From NCBI GenBank assembly GCA_903930455.1, contig CAIYYT010000120.1, positions 1 to 41,675 on the forward strand: DNA of 41,675 nt. The letters are read 5' to 3'. Shown piece after piece: positions 32,182 through 40,610 of this stretch. Both the position numbers and the translations under genes were made by a program. The DNA comes from an uncultured bacterium. Lineage in GTDB: Bacteria; Zixibacteria; MSB-5A5; CAIYYT01. The notes beneath the pieces are model-generated. The model had not been told where the DNA came from. It did not search any database and was given only the letters and a program-made list of their open reading frames with translations. Numbering within the stretch: the first letter of the stretch is position 1; each line of letters starts with the position of its first letter.

Positions 32182-34321
32182 CCTTGCTGTCAGCCAATCG
32201 TTCAAATGACAGCTTGATTTCGATCTGCCACGAAACACCGGCAGCTAAAGATACCTGCCACTGCGGCACGATGATTGTGCCCTGATAGACCTTTTCAAAA
32301 CCGCCTTCCGACAACGAAACTGTCCAGAGCGGATGTGTCCAGAGGCGAGCCGTTTTGGAAAAGGTCATAGCGGTTTGGTATTGATAGAGGCGACTGTCAA
32401 GACGCAAGTCATTTGCCTCGGCATGCTCAGTAGGATTTGCAGCGTCAATCTTTCTGCCTAAGCCATTGGTTATCTCCGATTCGCTCATCGGGAAGGTGTA
32501 GCTACCAAATCCAAACTCGACACCAAATCGCAAATCAAGCGGTTTCTGCGACTCGTTGGCCAACTGATAGTGCGCCGTCAACTGACCGGTAACGGATTCA
32601 AACCGAAGAACTTTGGTTACGGTAATCGGTGATGTTGCGCCGTTGCGCTTGACCTGCCCATGACGGCTGAGTGTGACCTCGATGCGGCCGCCCTTGGAGT
32701 GATGCTTGCAAGTGTACGCTTTGCCGACGAAGTCCGCCATCTCCACGTAGCTTGAATCGGCAAAGCTATCAAGAGTCGTGTCATCGGCAAAGAAGTGGTC
32801 GATAAATAACCCACGGCGATAGGGATCTTCGACCAGCAGTTTTTCCAATCCTTCTTCCTTGACCAATACAAGATCATGAATTGACTGGGTGGCTGCGGCG
32901 GTCTGCTCGTGGCGGTTCAGTAGCTTTTTGTGGTAGCCTTCTTTGCGTCGCCCGACGATATCAACAAGGTTCTTGCAAACACCAAAATCATCCAGTTCCG
33001 AGATCATGCCGCCCAGCGTCGGGGCGATGATCGCCTTCTGGTGTTGTGTCGTGACCACAATCTCGTTGTTGCCGTCAGCATCAAAATCGCAGACTTCGGC
33101 TCCCGTGAAGGAATCCTTCTGTTTCCGACCATGATGGATGACTTTCTCGGCAGCGATGATTTCCTGAAAGACGGCTCCGCGAAGATGCGGCAGATAAAGC
33201 CCGCCGAAGACACCATGCCAGTACGGGCAGTTGCACTGACCGGCATAGAGATGTCTTTGCGCCCTGAGATAGTCGGCCTTACTCAACTCGGACTTATTCT
33301 TCTCCAGCAGGTCACTCACGTGAAGCATCCGCTTGTGAAGCAGATTCGACTCCGGATACTTCGTGAGGAAGTTGCGCCAGAAGCCGCCTTTGACGTAGGC
33401 GACGTTATCCTCGTACAGATCGGCTTTCTTGAGTTTGCCGACAAAAGTGTCGTATAGCTCGATTGCCGCGACCGGCATTGCCCATTCGTTCATCTCGCTG
33501 TAGGATGCCGTTGGCAAATAGATGGTACCGAGTGGTTGATTCTCGTTCAGTACTTCACCAAAATGCTTCATCTCGATCCAGTCGAGATTGTCGGAGATCA
33601 TTTTGAAGAATCTCTCCAGCCAACCCTTCTCAAAGCAGTGTTCGTAGGTCTTAGGCCAGACGCCGAATTTTTCGCCGTCGTCGGCGTAGATACCGACATT
33701 GCTGCAATCATCATTTGCCAGCCCGCGCAGGTATTCGACCGTCTTTTCCGGGTCGGCAAACGGGATTGCATAGCGCAACTGTTTGGAGATCGGAAACAGC
33801 GCCACCGGTTTGCCTTCATCCTCCGTGACATAGTAGCCGTGCAATTGCGACTCTTGTAGACCACTGTATCGAAAATGAATGTCGTCGAGAATTGTGTATT
33901 TGACTCCGGCCTGAAAGATGTACTTGGGGAGTGTTGGTTCCCAGACTCGCTCAGCCAGCCACATGCCGGTAGGCGTAACGCTAAACTCCGACTTAATGAA
34001 ATCGCTTTGCATCGTAATCTGCCCGACCTTATCGCGGTCGGGAATCACAGGTAGGATCGGTTCGAAATGGCCGCCGGTGAGCAGTTCAACTTGTCCACGC
34101 TCGACCAGCATCTTGATCAACGCCATACCTTCAGGATGAAATTCCTTCATCCAATCATACAGTATGCCGGTGAAATGCAGCGATATCCTGATTCCCGGAT
34201 ACTTCTCGAGTAGAACGAGAAACGGGAAGTACGATTTCTGAAATGCTTCCTCGATCACCCAACCAAAATTGCCGACCGGCTGGTGGTTGTGAATACCGAA
34301 ACAGAACTTAACTCTTTTCAA
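32138..34321 (-). CDS. GH57 4-alpha-glucanotransferase / alpha-amylase-type enzyme
   Basis: 727 residues. The GH57 catalytic motifs occur in order: HNHQP (11-15), GGHFEP (83-88), WLAERVWEP with the nucleophile Glu124, YADDGEKFG with the acid/base at Asp214, and YLPTASYSEMNEW (about 268-280). The large C-terminal beta-rich part corresponds to the DUF1925/DUF1926 region of Thermococcus litoralis-type 4-alpha-glucanotransferases. It would remodel alpha-1,4-glucans such as glycogen or maltodextrin in the cytoplasm; there is no signal peptide. The start is TTG, supported by GGGAGAA five bases upstream. No other glycogen genes are in the window. Confidence 0.92.
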   Translation of the reverse strand: MKRVKFCFGIHNHQPVGNFGWVIEEAFQKSYFPFLVLLEKYPGIRISLHFTGILYDWMKEFHPEGMALIKMLVERGQVELLTGGHFEPILPVIPDRDKVGQITMQSDFIKSEFSVTPTGMWLAERVWEPTLPKYIFQAGVKYTILDDIHFRYSGLQESQLHGYYVTEDEGKPVALFPISKQLRYAIPFADPEKTVEYLRGLANDDCSNVGIYADDGEKFGVWPKTYEHCFEKGWLERFFKMISDNLDWIEMKHFGEVLNENQPLGTIYLPTASYSEMNEWAMPVAAIELYDTFVGKLKKADLYEDNVAYVKGGFWRNFLTKYPESNLLHKRMLHVSDLLEKNKSELSKADYLRAQRHLYAGQCNCPYWHGVFGGLYLPHLRGAVFQEIIAAEKVIHHGRKQKDSFTGAEVCDFDADGNNEIVVTTQHQKAIIAPTLGGMISELDDFGVCKNLVDIVGRRKEGYHKKLLNRHEQTAAATQSIHDLVLVKEEGLEKLLVEDPYRRGLFIDHFFADDTTLDSFADSSYVEMADFVGKAYTCKHHSKGGRIEVTLSRHGQVKRNGATSPITVTKVLRFESVTGQLTAHYQLANESQKPLDLRFGVEFGFGSYTFPMSESEITNGLGRKIDAANPTEHAEANDLRLDSRLYQYQTAMTFSKTARLWTHPLWTVSLSEGGFEKVYQGTIIVPQWQVSLAAGVSWQIEIKLSFERLADSKVSCAHCQASDQVPI

Positions 34322-34438
34322 CGTTTCTCCCGAGTTTGAGTCATAGTCTTGATATCGGCATATAAAGCGCTAACGTTAAAGCCCTGATTGCCTTTGCTCT
34401 CCCTGCTATGTTACGCGGACAACGGGTGACTGTAGTAA

Positions 34439-35602
34439 TCAGGCTGCTCGCAAAGCATCGACAATCTTGAGGCGAGAGGCGCGCACAGCAGGCAGGAATC
34501 CACCGACAAACCCCATTACAATTGCAAAGATCATCGAAACAATGATCGTGCGGGGATTCAGGCTGAAGTTGAACGCCAGTTCTGACATCGTGTTGAAATT
34601 GGTCGTAGAAATCTGGATCAGATCCAGGAAAGAAGCCGCAACCAGTCCCAGTACTCCCCCAGCCAGCGAGATGACGATCGACTCGAAAAGGAACGTGTTC
34701 AGTATCGATGCCCGTGAAAAACCAAGTGACCTTAACGTGCCGATCTCCTTGGTGCGCCTGGCGACGGCGGCGTACATCGTAATCATCGCGCCGATGATCG
34801 CGCCGAAGCTGAAGACGATACAGATCACAATGCCGACGATCTTAATGAACGAAGTCGTACTACGTGACTGATCAGCGTAATATTCTTTTTCCCGTTTTAC
34901 ATCGAGCGACAGACGACGATCATTGTCGATTCGCTGCTTGACTTCATCGAACTTGGCGGGATCGGACAGCTTAAAGGTCAGCGAGGAATAGACGGGTCTG
35001 CGGAAGGCATCCATCATCTGGTCGATATCCCCCCAGATTTCCGAGTCAAAAGCCGAACCGCCGGCATCAAAAGTGCCGACCACAGTCCAATCACGGGAAC
35101 TAAACCGCACTGTCTCACCCAGCCCACAGCCCTGGAATCTCTTGGCGACCGACTTGCCAGCGATAACTTCCGCCGTTCCCGGTTTCCACATCCGCCCTCC
35201 GATCAGATGTACGGTCGGTCGTAGCACCATCGATTGCGGCGTAACTCCCCGCACCACGACATTGGAGTTTCCATTTCCGGAACGCTTGTCTCGGGCGATC
35301 AGAACATAAACTTCATTAGTAAACAGCGGTAGACCATCGGCTCCGGTACTGATCTCGGGATAGGTACTGATGATGTCGGATTGATCGCGGAAGATCACCG
35401 ACATCAATTCGGTTTGTGACCCTTTGCGGGTGACGATCGCGTTGTCATCTGCGCCTGAAGACACCAATGTCTTTAGCATGCCGTCAGCCAGCATCAACAC
35501 GGCTGCAAACACGAACACGACCAGCATCACGCCGAACAAGGTGAGTATCGACGTGACTCTATGATTCCAAAGATTCCTGAAGGTATAGCTTGCCGGTATC
35601 AC
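34439..35602 (-). CDS. ABC transporter permease, MacB/FtsX type (second permease)
   Basis: 387 residues. One N-terminal transmembrane helix (about 18-40) is followed by a large periplasmic MacB_PCD-like domain (about 45-260), then three helices (about 265-290, 315-340, 355-375) ending in the FtsX-type SRLKIVDALRAA tail. The start is GTG with GAGG about seven bases before it. It begins nine bases after the stop of the sister permease. The two permeases probably form a heterodimer with the ATPase. MacB-type machines are mechanotransmitters that push periplasmic substrates through an outer-membrane exit duct rather than carrying them across the inner membrane. Confidence 0.9.
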   Translation of the reverse strand: MIPASYTFRNLWNHRVTSILTLFGVMLVVFVFAAVLMLADGMLKTLVSSGADDNAIVTRKGSQTELMSVIFRDQSDIISTYPEISTGADGLPLFTNEVYVLIARDKRSGNGNSNVVVRGVTPQSMVLRPTVHLIGGRMWKPGTAEVIAGKSVAKRFQGCGLGETVRFSSRDWTVVGTFDAGGSAFDSEIWGDIDQMMDAFRRPVYSSLTFKLSDPAKFDEVKQRIDNDRRLSLDVKREKEYYADQSRSTTSFIKIVGIVICIVFSFGAIIGAMITMYAAVARRTKEIGTLRSLGFSRASILNTFLFESIVISLAGGVLGLVAASFLDLIQISTTNFNTMSELAFNFSLNPRTIIVSMIFAIVMGFVGGFLPAVRASRLKIVDALRAA

Positions 35603-35611
35603 AGATCAACC

Positions 35612-36766
35612 TCAATCAACTACTCTTAATCCATCGACGATCTTCATACGCACCACACGCTGCGACGGGAATATTGCCGCCAAAAGCCCTACGAAGAGTG
35701 CCACGCAAATGACTATCATAAAGGTCGCCGGAGTTACTACAAACACCGGAAACCACATCGCTACGGCGGACTTGACAATGTTAGCCACACCGAATAAAAG
35801 CAGCAGTCCCAGACCACCGCCAAGAAACGCTATCAGCAACGATTCACCGCTGATTATCCACACCAGATGATAAGCGCGGAAGCCGAGCGATTTCATATAG
35901 GCGTGCTCAGCAGTGCGTTCTCTGCCCGCCATAACCATGGTGTTAACCAGAACCATCAAGATGATGCCGATGATTAGAAATGACATCACTTTCAACAACA
36001 CCAGGATTGCTCCCGACATCTGCACGAAGCTCAGCGCAAATGCCTTTTCGGTTTCGGTGCGAGTTTCCGCAGTAGAATTCTTAAACTGCGTATCGATAGC
36101 CGACGATATCTCAGTCGACCTGTTCGGATCGCTCAACTTGAGGACGTACCAGCCGATTTGGGCTGCATAGCCAGGCCAGTTCTTCTTGATCCATGCGTCG
36201 AGATAATCCCAGCGCATCAGCATGCTTCCTTCATCAATCGTTTGATCCTTACCGGCGTAAATTCCAACAATATCGAAATCCCAATTATCTGTGTAAATGG
36301 ATCCGATCAACGTGATGCGGTCGCCGACTTTCCAGCCGAAGCGATCGGCCAGCTTCCTGCCAACGATAGCCCCGCGCAAATCATTCTTCCACGCCTCAAA
36401 CTGATCCGGCGGAGTAATGAATTCGGGAAAGACCTCGAAATAGGCATCCTTATCGACCGCGAATTGGGGAAAGAAGTTTTCGGGGTCAATATACGTGCCG
36501 CCGAACCAATTCGCCCATGTAACTTGCTTGACACCATCGATCTTGAGAATCTGTTCACGATAGGACAACGGCAATGTGGATGTAATCCCAACAGCGTTTC
36601 GAGTTACCAAACGATCAGGCGAAGATGCCTCGACACTGGAATACCATGCAGCAAGAATTGTCCGGATCAGGCCGAAAGCCATCACTGCCACGGCGACGCC
36701 AAGAATAGTCAGGAAGGTGCGGAGTTTGTGGCGCAGAGCGTTTCTGATGATCAGACTTAGTACCAT
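35612..36766 (-). CDS. ABC transporter permease, MacB/FtsX type (first permease)
   Basis: 384 residues with the same architecture as the next gene: a helix at about 15-38, a periplasmic domain of about 210 residues, three C-terminal helices, and a VVRMKIVDGLRVVD tail matching that of its sister. The proteins are clearly diverged from each other, as expected for a heterodimer. The ATG overlaps the ATPase stop by one base (TGATG), so translation is coupled. Confidence 0.9.
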   Translation of the reverse strand: MVLSLIIRNALRHKLRTFLTILGVAVAVMAFGLIRTILAAWYSSVEASSPDRLVTRNAVGITSTLPLSYREQILKIDGVKQVTWANWFGGTYIDPENFFPQFAVDKDAYFEVFPEFITPPDQFEAWKNDLRGAIVGRKLADRFGWKVGDRITLIGSIYTDNWDFDIVGIYAGKDQTIDEGSMLMRWDYLDAWIKKNWPGYAAQIGWYVLKLSDPNRSTEISSAIDTQFKNSTAETRTETEKAFALSFVQMSGAILVLLKVMSFLIIGIILMVLVNTMVMAGRERTAEHAYMKSLGFRAYHLVWIISGESLLIAFLGGGLGLLLLFGVANIVKSAVAMWFPVFVVTPATFMIVICVALFVGLLAAIFPSQRVVRMKIVDGLRVVD

Positions 36767-37440
36767 CAGGTCAACTCTCCCTTATTCAGATGCCGAATCA
36801 AGTGCGCCTTTTCGGCGGCGCGCGGGTCGTGGGTGACCACAATGATGGTCTTACCGAATTCTTTGTTCAGCCGCGACAATAGCGTCATGATATCCTCTGC
36901 CGACTGCTTGTCGAGATCACCGGTTGGTTCATCAGCCAACAACAGGGTGGGGTCAGAGACGATAGCGCGGGCAATGGCTACACGCTGTTCTTGACCGCCG
37001 GAAAGCTGACGAGGATAGTGTTTGACGCGATCCGCCAATCCAACTATCGAGAGCGCAGTCTCAACATGTTTGCGGCGTTCCGCTTTGCTCAGTTTGGTCA
37101 GCATTAGCGGGAGCTCGACATTTTCAAACGCCGTCAAGACCGGCAGCAGGTTGTAGAATTGGAAGACCAACCCGATATGCTCGGAGCGCCATTTCGCCAA
37201 CTGGCCATCAGTAAGCTGAGCGACATTTTCGCCGGCAACAGCCAAATCGCCCGAACTGGGACGGTCTATCCCGGAGATGAGATTAAGCAACGTCGTCTTG
37301 CCGGAACCCGATGGCCCCATCAACGCGAGGAATTCACCCTGCGGGATGTCAAAGTTGATATTTCGCAGTACCGGAATTTCCTGTGAATCGCGGTAGTACG
37401 ACTTACTGACATTTCTGATTTTGACTAGAGCTTCAGCCAT
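36766..37440 (-). CDS. ABC transporter ATPase, LolD/MacB family
   Basis: 224 residues. Walker A GPSGSGKTT, Q-loop QFYNLLP, signature LSGGQEQR, Walker B LLLADEPTGDLD and the H-loop VVTHDPRAA are all canonical. Length and motifs match the LolD/FtsE/MacB ATPase group. It lies 15 bases after the adaptor gene and directly before two permeases, so it powers the split MacAB-like exporter. A LolCDE role is less likely because a periplasmic adaptor is encoded in the same operon. Confidence 0.94.
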   Translation of the reverse strand: MAEALVKIRNVSKSYYRDSQEIPVLRNINFDIPQGEFLALMGPSGSGKTTLLNLISGIDRPSSGDLAVAGENVAQLTDGQLAKWRSEHIGLVFQFYNLLPVLTAFENVELPLMLTKLSKAERRKHVETALSIVGLADRVKHYPRQLSGGQEQRVAIARAIVSDPTLLLADEPTGDLDKQSAEDIMTLLSRLNKEFGKTIIVVTHDPRAAEKAHLIRHLNKGELT

Positions 37441-37455
37441 AGTTTTCTCATTTAC

Positions 37456-38649
37456 TCACTTTGTCAATTCCACTTTGTCACCCGTTTTCATTCCACCCGG
37501 AGGCGATACGACCACTACCTCGCCCGACGACAGCCCCGTGATGATTTCGGTCATTTGTCCCAGTTCCCGTCCGGCCTGAATAGGCGTTTCTTGAACATAA
37601 TCGCCGACTACTTTGAATACGACCTTGCCCCCATCGCGCGTTGTAATTGCACTCTTGGCCACAACCAATGTCGGTTTCTCCTGGGCAGCCTGTTTCTCCA
37701 CAACCGGCAGGAAATTGACCCGCGCCGACATCTCCGGAAGTACTTTGTCATCGATATTCTTGAAGCTGATCTTGGTCAATACCGTCGCGCGCGAGCGATC
37801 CGCAGTCGGCACGACTTTTTTGACGTAGCCTTGATACTTTACACCGGGGTAGGCATCCAGCACGATTTCGCACGGTTGCCCAACTTTGACCTTGTAGATA
37901 TTGGATTCCGATACGTCGGCTTCAACTTCCAGTGAAGACATATCGGCAATCGTAACCACCGCGCCTTTGGACGATGATGCCGAGGCAAACGGCGTTACCA
38001 TCTCGCCAACATCGGCGTTCTTGGTCAATACGGTGCCGTCAAAGGGAGCGCGGATAATCGTATTCTCCAGCGCCACTTCCGCCGAGCGAATCGACGCACG
38101 CCGCACTTGCATATTGGCAACCGCGCGATCAAAAGCCGCCGTGGCGGCATCTACCATATCCTGAGTAGTGGCATCGCCTTTGATCAGACCCTGTTGCCGG
38201 TTGAGATTGATCGACGACTCGACCGAATCAGCCCTCGCGGACAGCAGGCCGGCCTTGGCATAGTCAAGATCGGCGCGGATGTCGCTATTGTCGAGAATCG
38301 CCAGGATTTCGCCGGCCTTAACTTTATCCCCTTCTTCGACGTTGAGTACTTCAAGACGACCGGTCCCTTTGGAGGCTACCGCCGCTTTAACCTGCGCAAC
38401 AACATATCCGGTCGCTACTAGCTCTGCCGCGGCGTCTGTACCAGACAGAAGCTGAGCGCGAGCGGTTTGTACTTTGGTTGCGGGGGCGACCGACTTGATC
38501 GTTAACTGGTATCCGAAGTAAACAATGACCGGTATCAACAGCCAAAGGAGATGGAGCCATTTCCTGCCGCGGCTGGGAGCATCGGATTTCTGCCTGCGGT
38601 CGATTTTCAGAGCCGTCAAGTCAGCATTTTCTGGACGCGATTCGTTCAT
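37456..38649 (-). CDS. Periplasmic adaptor (HlyD/MacA-type membrane fusion protein)
   Basis: 397 residues from the ATG at 38649. One inner-membrane helix (about 29-49) precedes a lipoyl/barrel-sandwich half (GRLEVLNVEEGDKVKAGEIL), a coiled-coil hairpin (about 125-195) and the second lipoyl half (IIRAPFDGTVLTKNADVGEM). A beta-barrel region and a C-terminal membrane-proximal domain (GREL, TGLSSGEVVVVSPPGG) follow. It should link the permeases to an outer-membrane channel; no TolC gene is in the window. An in-frame TTG at 38691 is rejected, because that TTGACA more likely forms part of a promoter than a start codon. The ATG has only a weak ribosome-binding site. Confidence 0.92.
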   Translation of the reverse strand: MNESRPENADLTALKIDRRQKSDAPSRGRKWLHLLWLLIPVIVYFGYQLTIKSVAPATKVQTARAQLLSGTDAAAELVATGYVVAQVKAAVASKGTGRLEVLNVEEGDKVKAGEILAILDNSDIRADLDYAKAGLLSARADSVESSINLNRQQGLIKGDATTQDMVDAATAAFDRAVANMQVRRASIRSAEVALENTIIRAPFDGTVLTKNADVGEMVTPFASASSSKGAVVTIADMSSLEVEADVSESNIYKVKVGQPCEIVLDAYPGVKYQGYVKKVVPTADRSRATVLTKISFKNIDDKVLPEMSARVNFLPVVEKQAAQEKPTLVVAKSAITTRDGGKVVFKVVGDYVQETPIQAGRELGQMTEIITGLSSGEVVVVSPPGGMKTGDKVELTK

Positions 38650-38990
38650 ATCAAGAACCCAACAGTTTATTGATTCTCTCTTTGCTGTCAATCACTTTGA
38701 GAGTCTACATCGCCGCAAAGCATAATAACGCAAAAAACGGAAAAGGGTTGCCGGAAATGCCGACCCGAAGGCTTTATTTGTTGTCCACGGGAATCTGCTG
38801 GAATGGCTCTCGGACACCACCACCCAAGTGCCCGGAAAAGGATATCTCTAGGCCGCCTGCCTCTGGCAGTCATGACAATAGACATTGACATTGTCGCGCC
38901 GCAATCATAGGATACGTGCGAAAACGGTGGTTATGCCAGTGTTACCAGTGAGTCACTGGCGATAGTGCGTCTCGAATCAGAGGAATAACG
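38650..38990. other. Divergent intergenic region, adaptor versus zinc-ribbon gene
   Basis: No gene is seen. On minus, TTGACA (38686-38691) with TAAACT after 16 bases is a possible adaptor-operon promoter with a very short leader. On plus there is a good promoter (annotated separately) and a perfect 15-bp palindrome CCAGTGA-G-TCACTGG at 38945-38959, 31 bases before the zinc-ribbon gene. Confidence 0.45.
38885..38913 (+). promoter_or_regulatory. Candidate promoter of the double zinc-ribbon gene
   Basis: TTGACA (38885-38890), 17-base spacer, TAGGAT (38908-38913). The predicted start near 38920 gives a leader of about 70 bases containing the CCAGTGAGTCACTGG palindrome, which may be an operator or a leader hairpin. 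Confidence 0.55.
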
Positions 38991-39605
38991 ATGGATGCTG
39001 ATTACCTCGAAAAACTGTATGATCTCGGGGATCCGCAGTTGCTGCATATTGTTGCCTTCAAGTTGACCGACTACGTTCCGGAAGCGCGGGAGGTTCTCCG
39101 AACGATCTTGAAGGAGCGAGGCTTTTCCGACGCCGATGTTAGCGAGTATCGTGCGCTCTATCTGAAGCGCGATTCGCTCGGAGTAACTTGCGATTCGTGT
39201 GGTGTCGAGCTTGTTCTCGAACGCAAGGATTTGGAATCCGGGAATTTCACCTGTCCGGGTTGTGGCCGCCAATCGTTAATCGCTTATCCTGAGAGGTGGT
39301 ACCGTACTCCCCGGGAGGCGGTCGGCGAAGAGTCCTTCGATGAAGAAATTGCAGAGGAGACTCCAACGCCTGAACAGTCTGAGATCGAGGGGGACGATAC
39401 GGCAGCGGGTGAAGCAACTAGCGCTGAAGAAACTACCGAAGGCGATTCGCTGGTGACGTGCTTCAAATGTGGCAAAGAGCTTCAGAATGATGAAGTGTTT
39501 GTAACGGAGGGTGAGTTCTACTGCGAGCAGTGTTTCGGAAAGCTCATAGCCGCTTCCGGTACTCCACCACAAGAGCTGCCTGATGACGCGGAGAATCCGA
39601 ATTAA
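38991..39605 (+). CDS. Double zinc-ribbon protein of unknown function
   Basis: 204 residues. A helical N-terminus (1-55) is followed by two zinc-binding modules with the same spacing, CX2C-X17-CX2C: Cys67/70/88/91 and Cys157/160/178/181. An acidic, Glu/Thr-rich, probably disordered linker (about 112-152) joins them, and the C-terminus is acidic too. The second module (CFKCGKELQNDEVFVTEGEFYCEQCF) resembles a half LIM domain. No enzyme motif is seen; protein or nucleic-acid contacts are likely. AGAGGAA lies before the ATG. Its stop shares bases with the convergent DinB-like gene. Confidence 0.8.
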   Translation: MDADYLEKLYDLGDPQLLHIVAFKLTDYVPEAREVLRTILKERGFSDADVSEYRALYLKRDSLGVTCDSCGVELVLERKDLESGNFTCPGCGRQSLIAYPERWYRTPREAVGEESFDEEIAEETPTPEQSEIEGDDTAAGEATSAEETTEGDSLVTCFKCGKELQNDEVFVTEGEFYCEQCFGKLIAASGTPPQELPDDAENPN

Positions 39606-40069
39606 GAGAGATCACCTACAATTCGCAGGTACGCCGCTAGCTGTCCTCGGTGATGAGTTTCGTGATCAAGATTCCCTCTGATGATTATCCACCATACTTC
39701 AACTTCGCCGCCAAATCGGCTGTCGAAGATCCGACGTGAAAAGTCGTCTTCAGTCAGACTCCCGATGAGTATTTTGCGGCGTTCACCAATTTCACGAAGC
39801 TTGTCAATCAGACCATAGAAGACCTCATGACTGTGGACATCCACGAGGCCTGCTTGTCCTTGCAAAGGCGGCAACTCGGGTGTCTGAAGTTTCTGAAAGA
39901 GCCAGTTGTCCGCGTCGATCAGATGTTGAGCCATGTCTGCAAAGGAGAGCGAAGCTTCCGTCGGACGCCAGCTTTCGAAGCCCTCCGGCACTTGCAGCAG
40001 CCGCTTAAGTGTTGACTCTCTTACCGCAATTGACAACTGCGCCAATCGCAACGATTCAGAGGAAGCCAT
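39602..40069 (-). CDS. DinB-fold putative metalloenzyme
   Basis: 155 residues forming a four-helix DinB/YfiT-like bundle. The expected metal-binding His triad is visible: His49 in MAQHL, and His136 and His140 in DHETHHRGQL. The DHETHHRGQL ending is the strongest family mark. Members include bacillithiol or mycothiol S-transferases and many proteins of unknown function; the substrate cannot be told here. Its stop codon overlaps the convergent zinc-ribbon gene in a shared TTAA. The ribosome-binding site is weak. Confidence 0.85.
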   Translation of the reverse strand: MASSESLRLAQLSIAVRESTLKRLLQVPEGFESWRPTEASLSFADMAQHLIDADNWLFQKLQTPELPPLQGQAGLVDVHSHEVFYGLIDKLREIGERRKILIGSLTEDDFSRRIFDSRFGGEVEVWWIIIRGNLDHETHHRGQLAAYLRIVGDLS

Positions 40070-40111
40070 CTTCGATTTCGGGTCTAGTGACGTTTCGCAC
40101 TTGCATAACGT

Positions 40112-40600
40112 TCAGATGGAAAGCTTCCAGGCACACCAGTAGTTCGGATGCTTCTCATCCGGAGGGCACGAGAGACATTCAGTTTTGATGCGTGGGTCAA
40201 TGGTCTTTGCGAACAACACATACTCGACGACGCCGACTTCCTTGCAGGGGAACGGCTCGCGACCATCGCGTGCCCGCGCCGACTGCACGCGGCAGTCGTT
40301 CATACGGAAAACCAGACTGGTCGGGGTTTCCTCGACGATCTCTTGTGTGTTGATATGGGCATACATGCGATAACCGAGCGCGATTTTCAGAGTCTCCAAA
40401 CCGCCATTGGCGGGCAGATTGTGACGCTGCATGATGCGTTTGGCTTCGATAACCGTGAATTTCGCCCAGGTGTTCTTGTCAAGCTCAATTGCCTTCTCCA
40501 TACCGAAGGCCTTTTCCACTTCGAGAAACCACAACCCATCATGCGCCAACCATAGTTTGGCGGCGTCTTCGAGTAGTCCCTTGTCAACCTGATCGCTCAT
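40112..40600 (-). CDS. DUF6125-family protein
   Basis: 162 residues from the ATG at 40600, with AAGGAG about six bases before it. The frame is open for 29 more codons upstream, but these overlap the preceding gene and lack similarity. The sequence shows AKLWLAHDGLWFLEVEKAFG at about 15-34, a WAKFTVIEAKRIM segment, FRMNDCRVQSARARDG, and a Cys-rich ending with CLSCPPDEKHPNYWCAW. These are the recurring motifs of DUF6125, whose function I do not know. The clustered Cys residues suggest metal or thiol chemistry. It starts 10 bases after the stop of the lipoprotein gene, so the two are one operon. Confidence 0.8.
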   Translation of the reverse strand: MSDQVDKGLLEDAAKLWLAHDGLWFLEVEKAFGMEKAIELDKNTWAKFTVIEAKRIMQRHNLPANGGLETLKIALGYRMYAHINTQEIVEETPTSLVFRMNDCRVQSARARDGREPFPCKEVGVVEYVLFAKTIDPRIKTECLSCPPDEKHPNYWCAWKLSI

Positions 40601-40610
40601 AGTCGCTCCT

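Noticed and set aside
33000-33460. Plus-strand frame of about 175 codons opposite the GH57 gene
   Set aside because: The opposite strand encodes a continuous GH57 protein with all motifs; the plus frame has no domain or start signal.
38650-38691. TTG start for the adaptor protein 14 codons upstream
   Set aside because: The TTG is part of a TTGACA promoter-like hexamer; the ATG at 38649 starts a normal cytoplasmic tail before the membrane helix.
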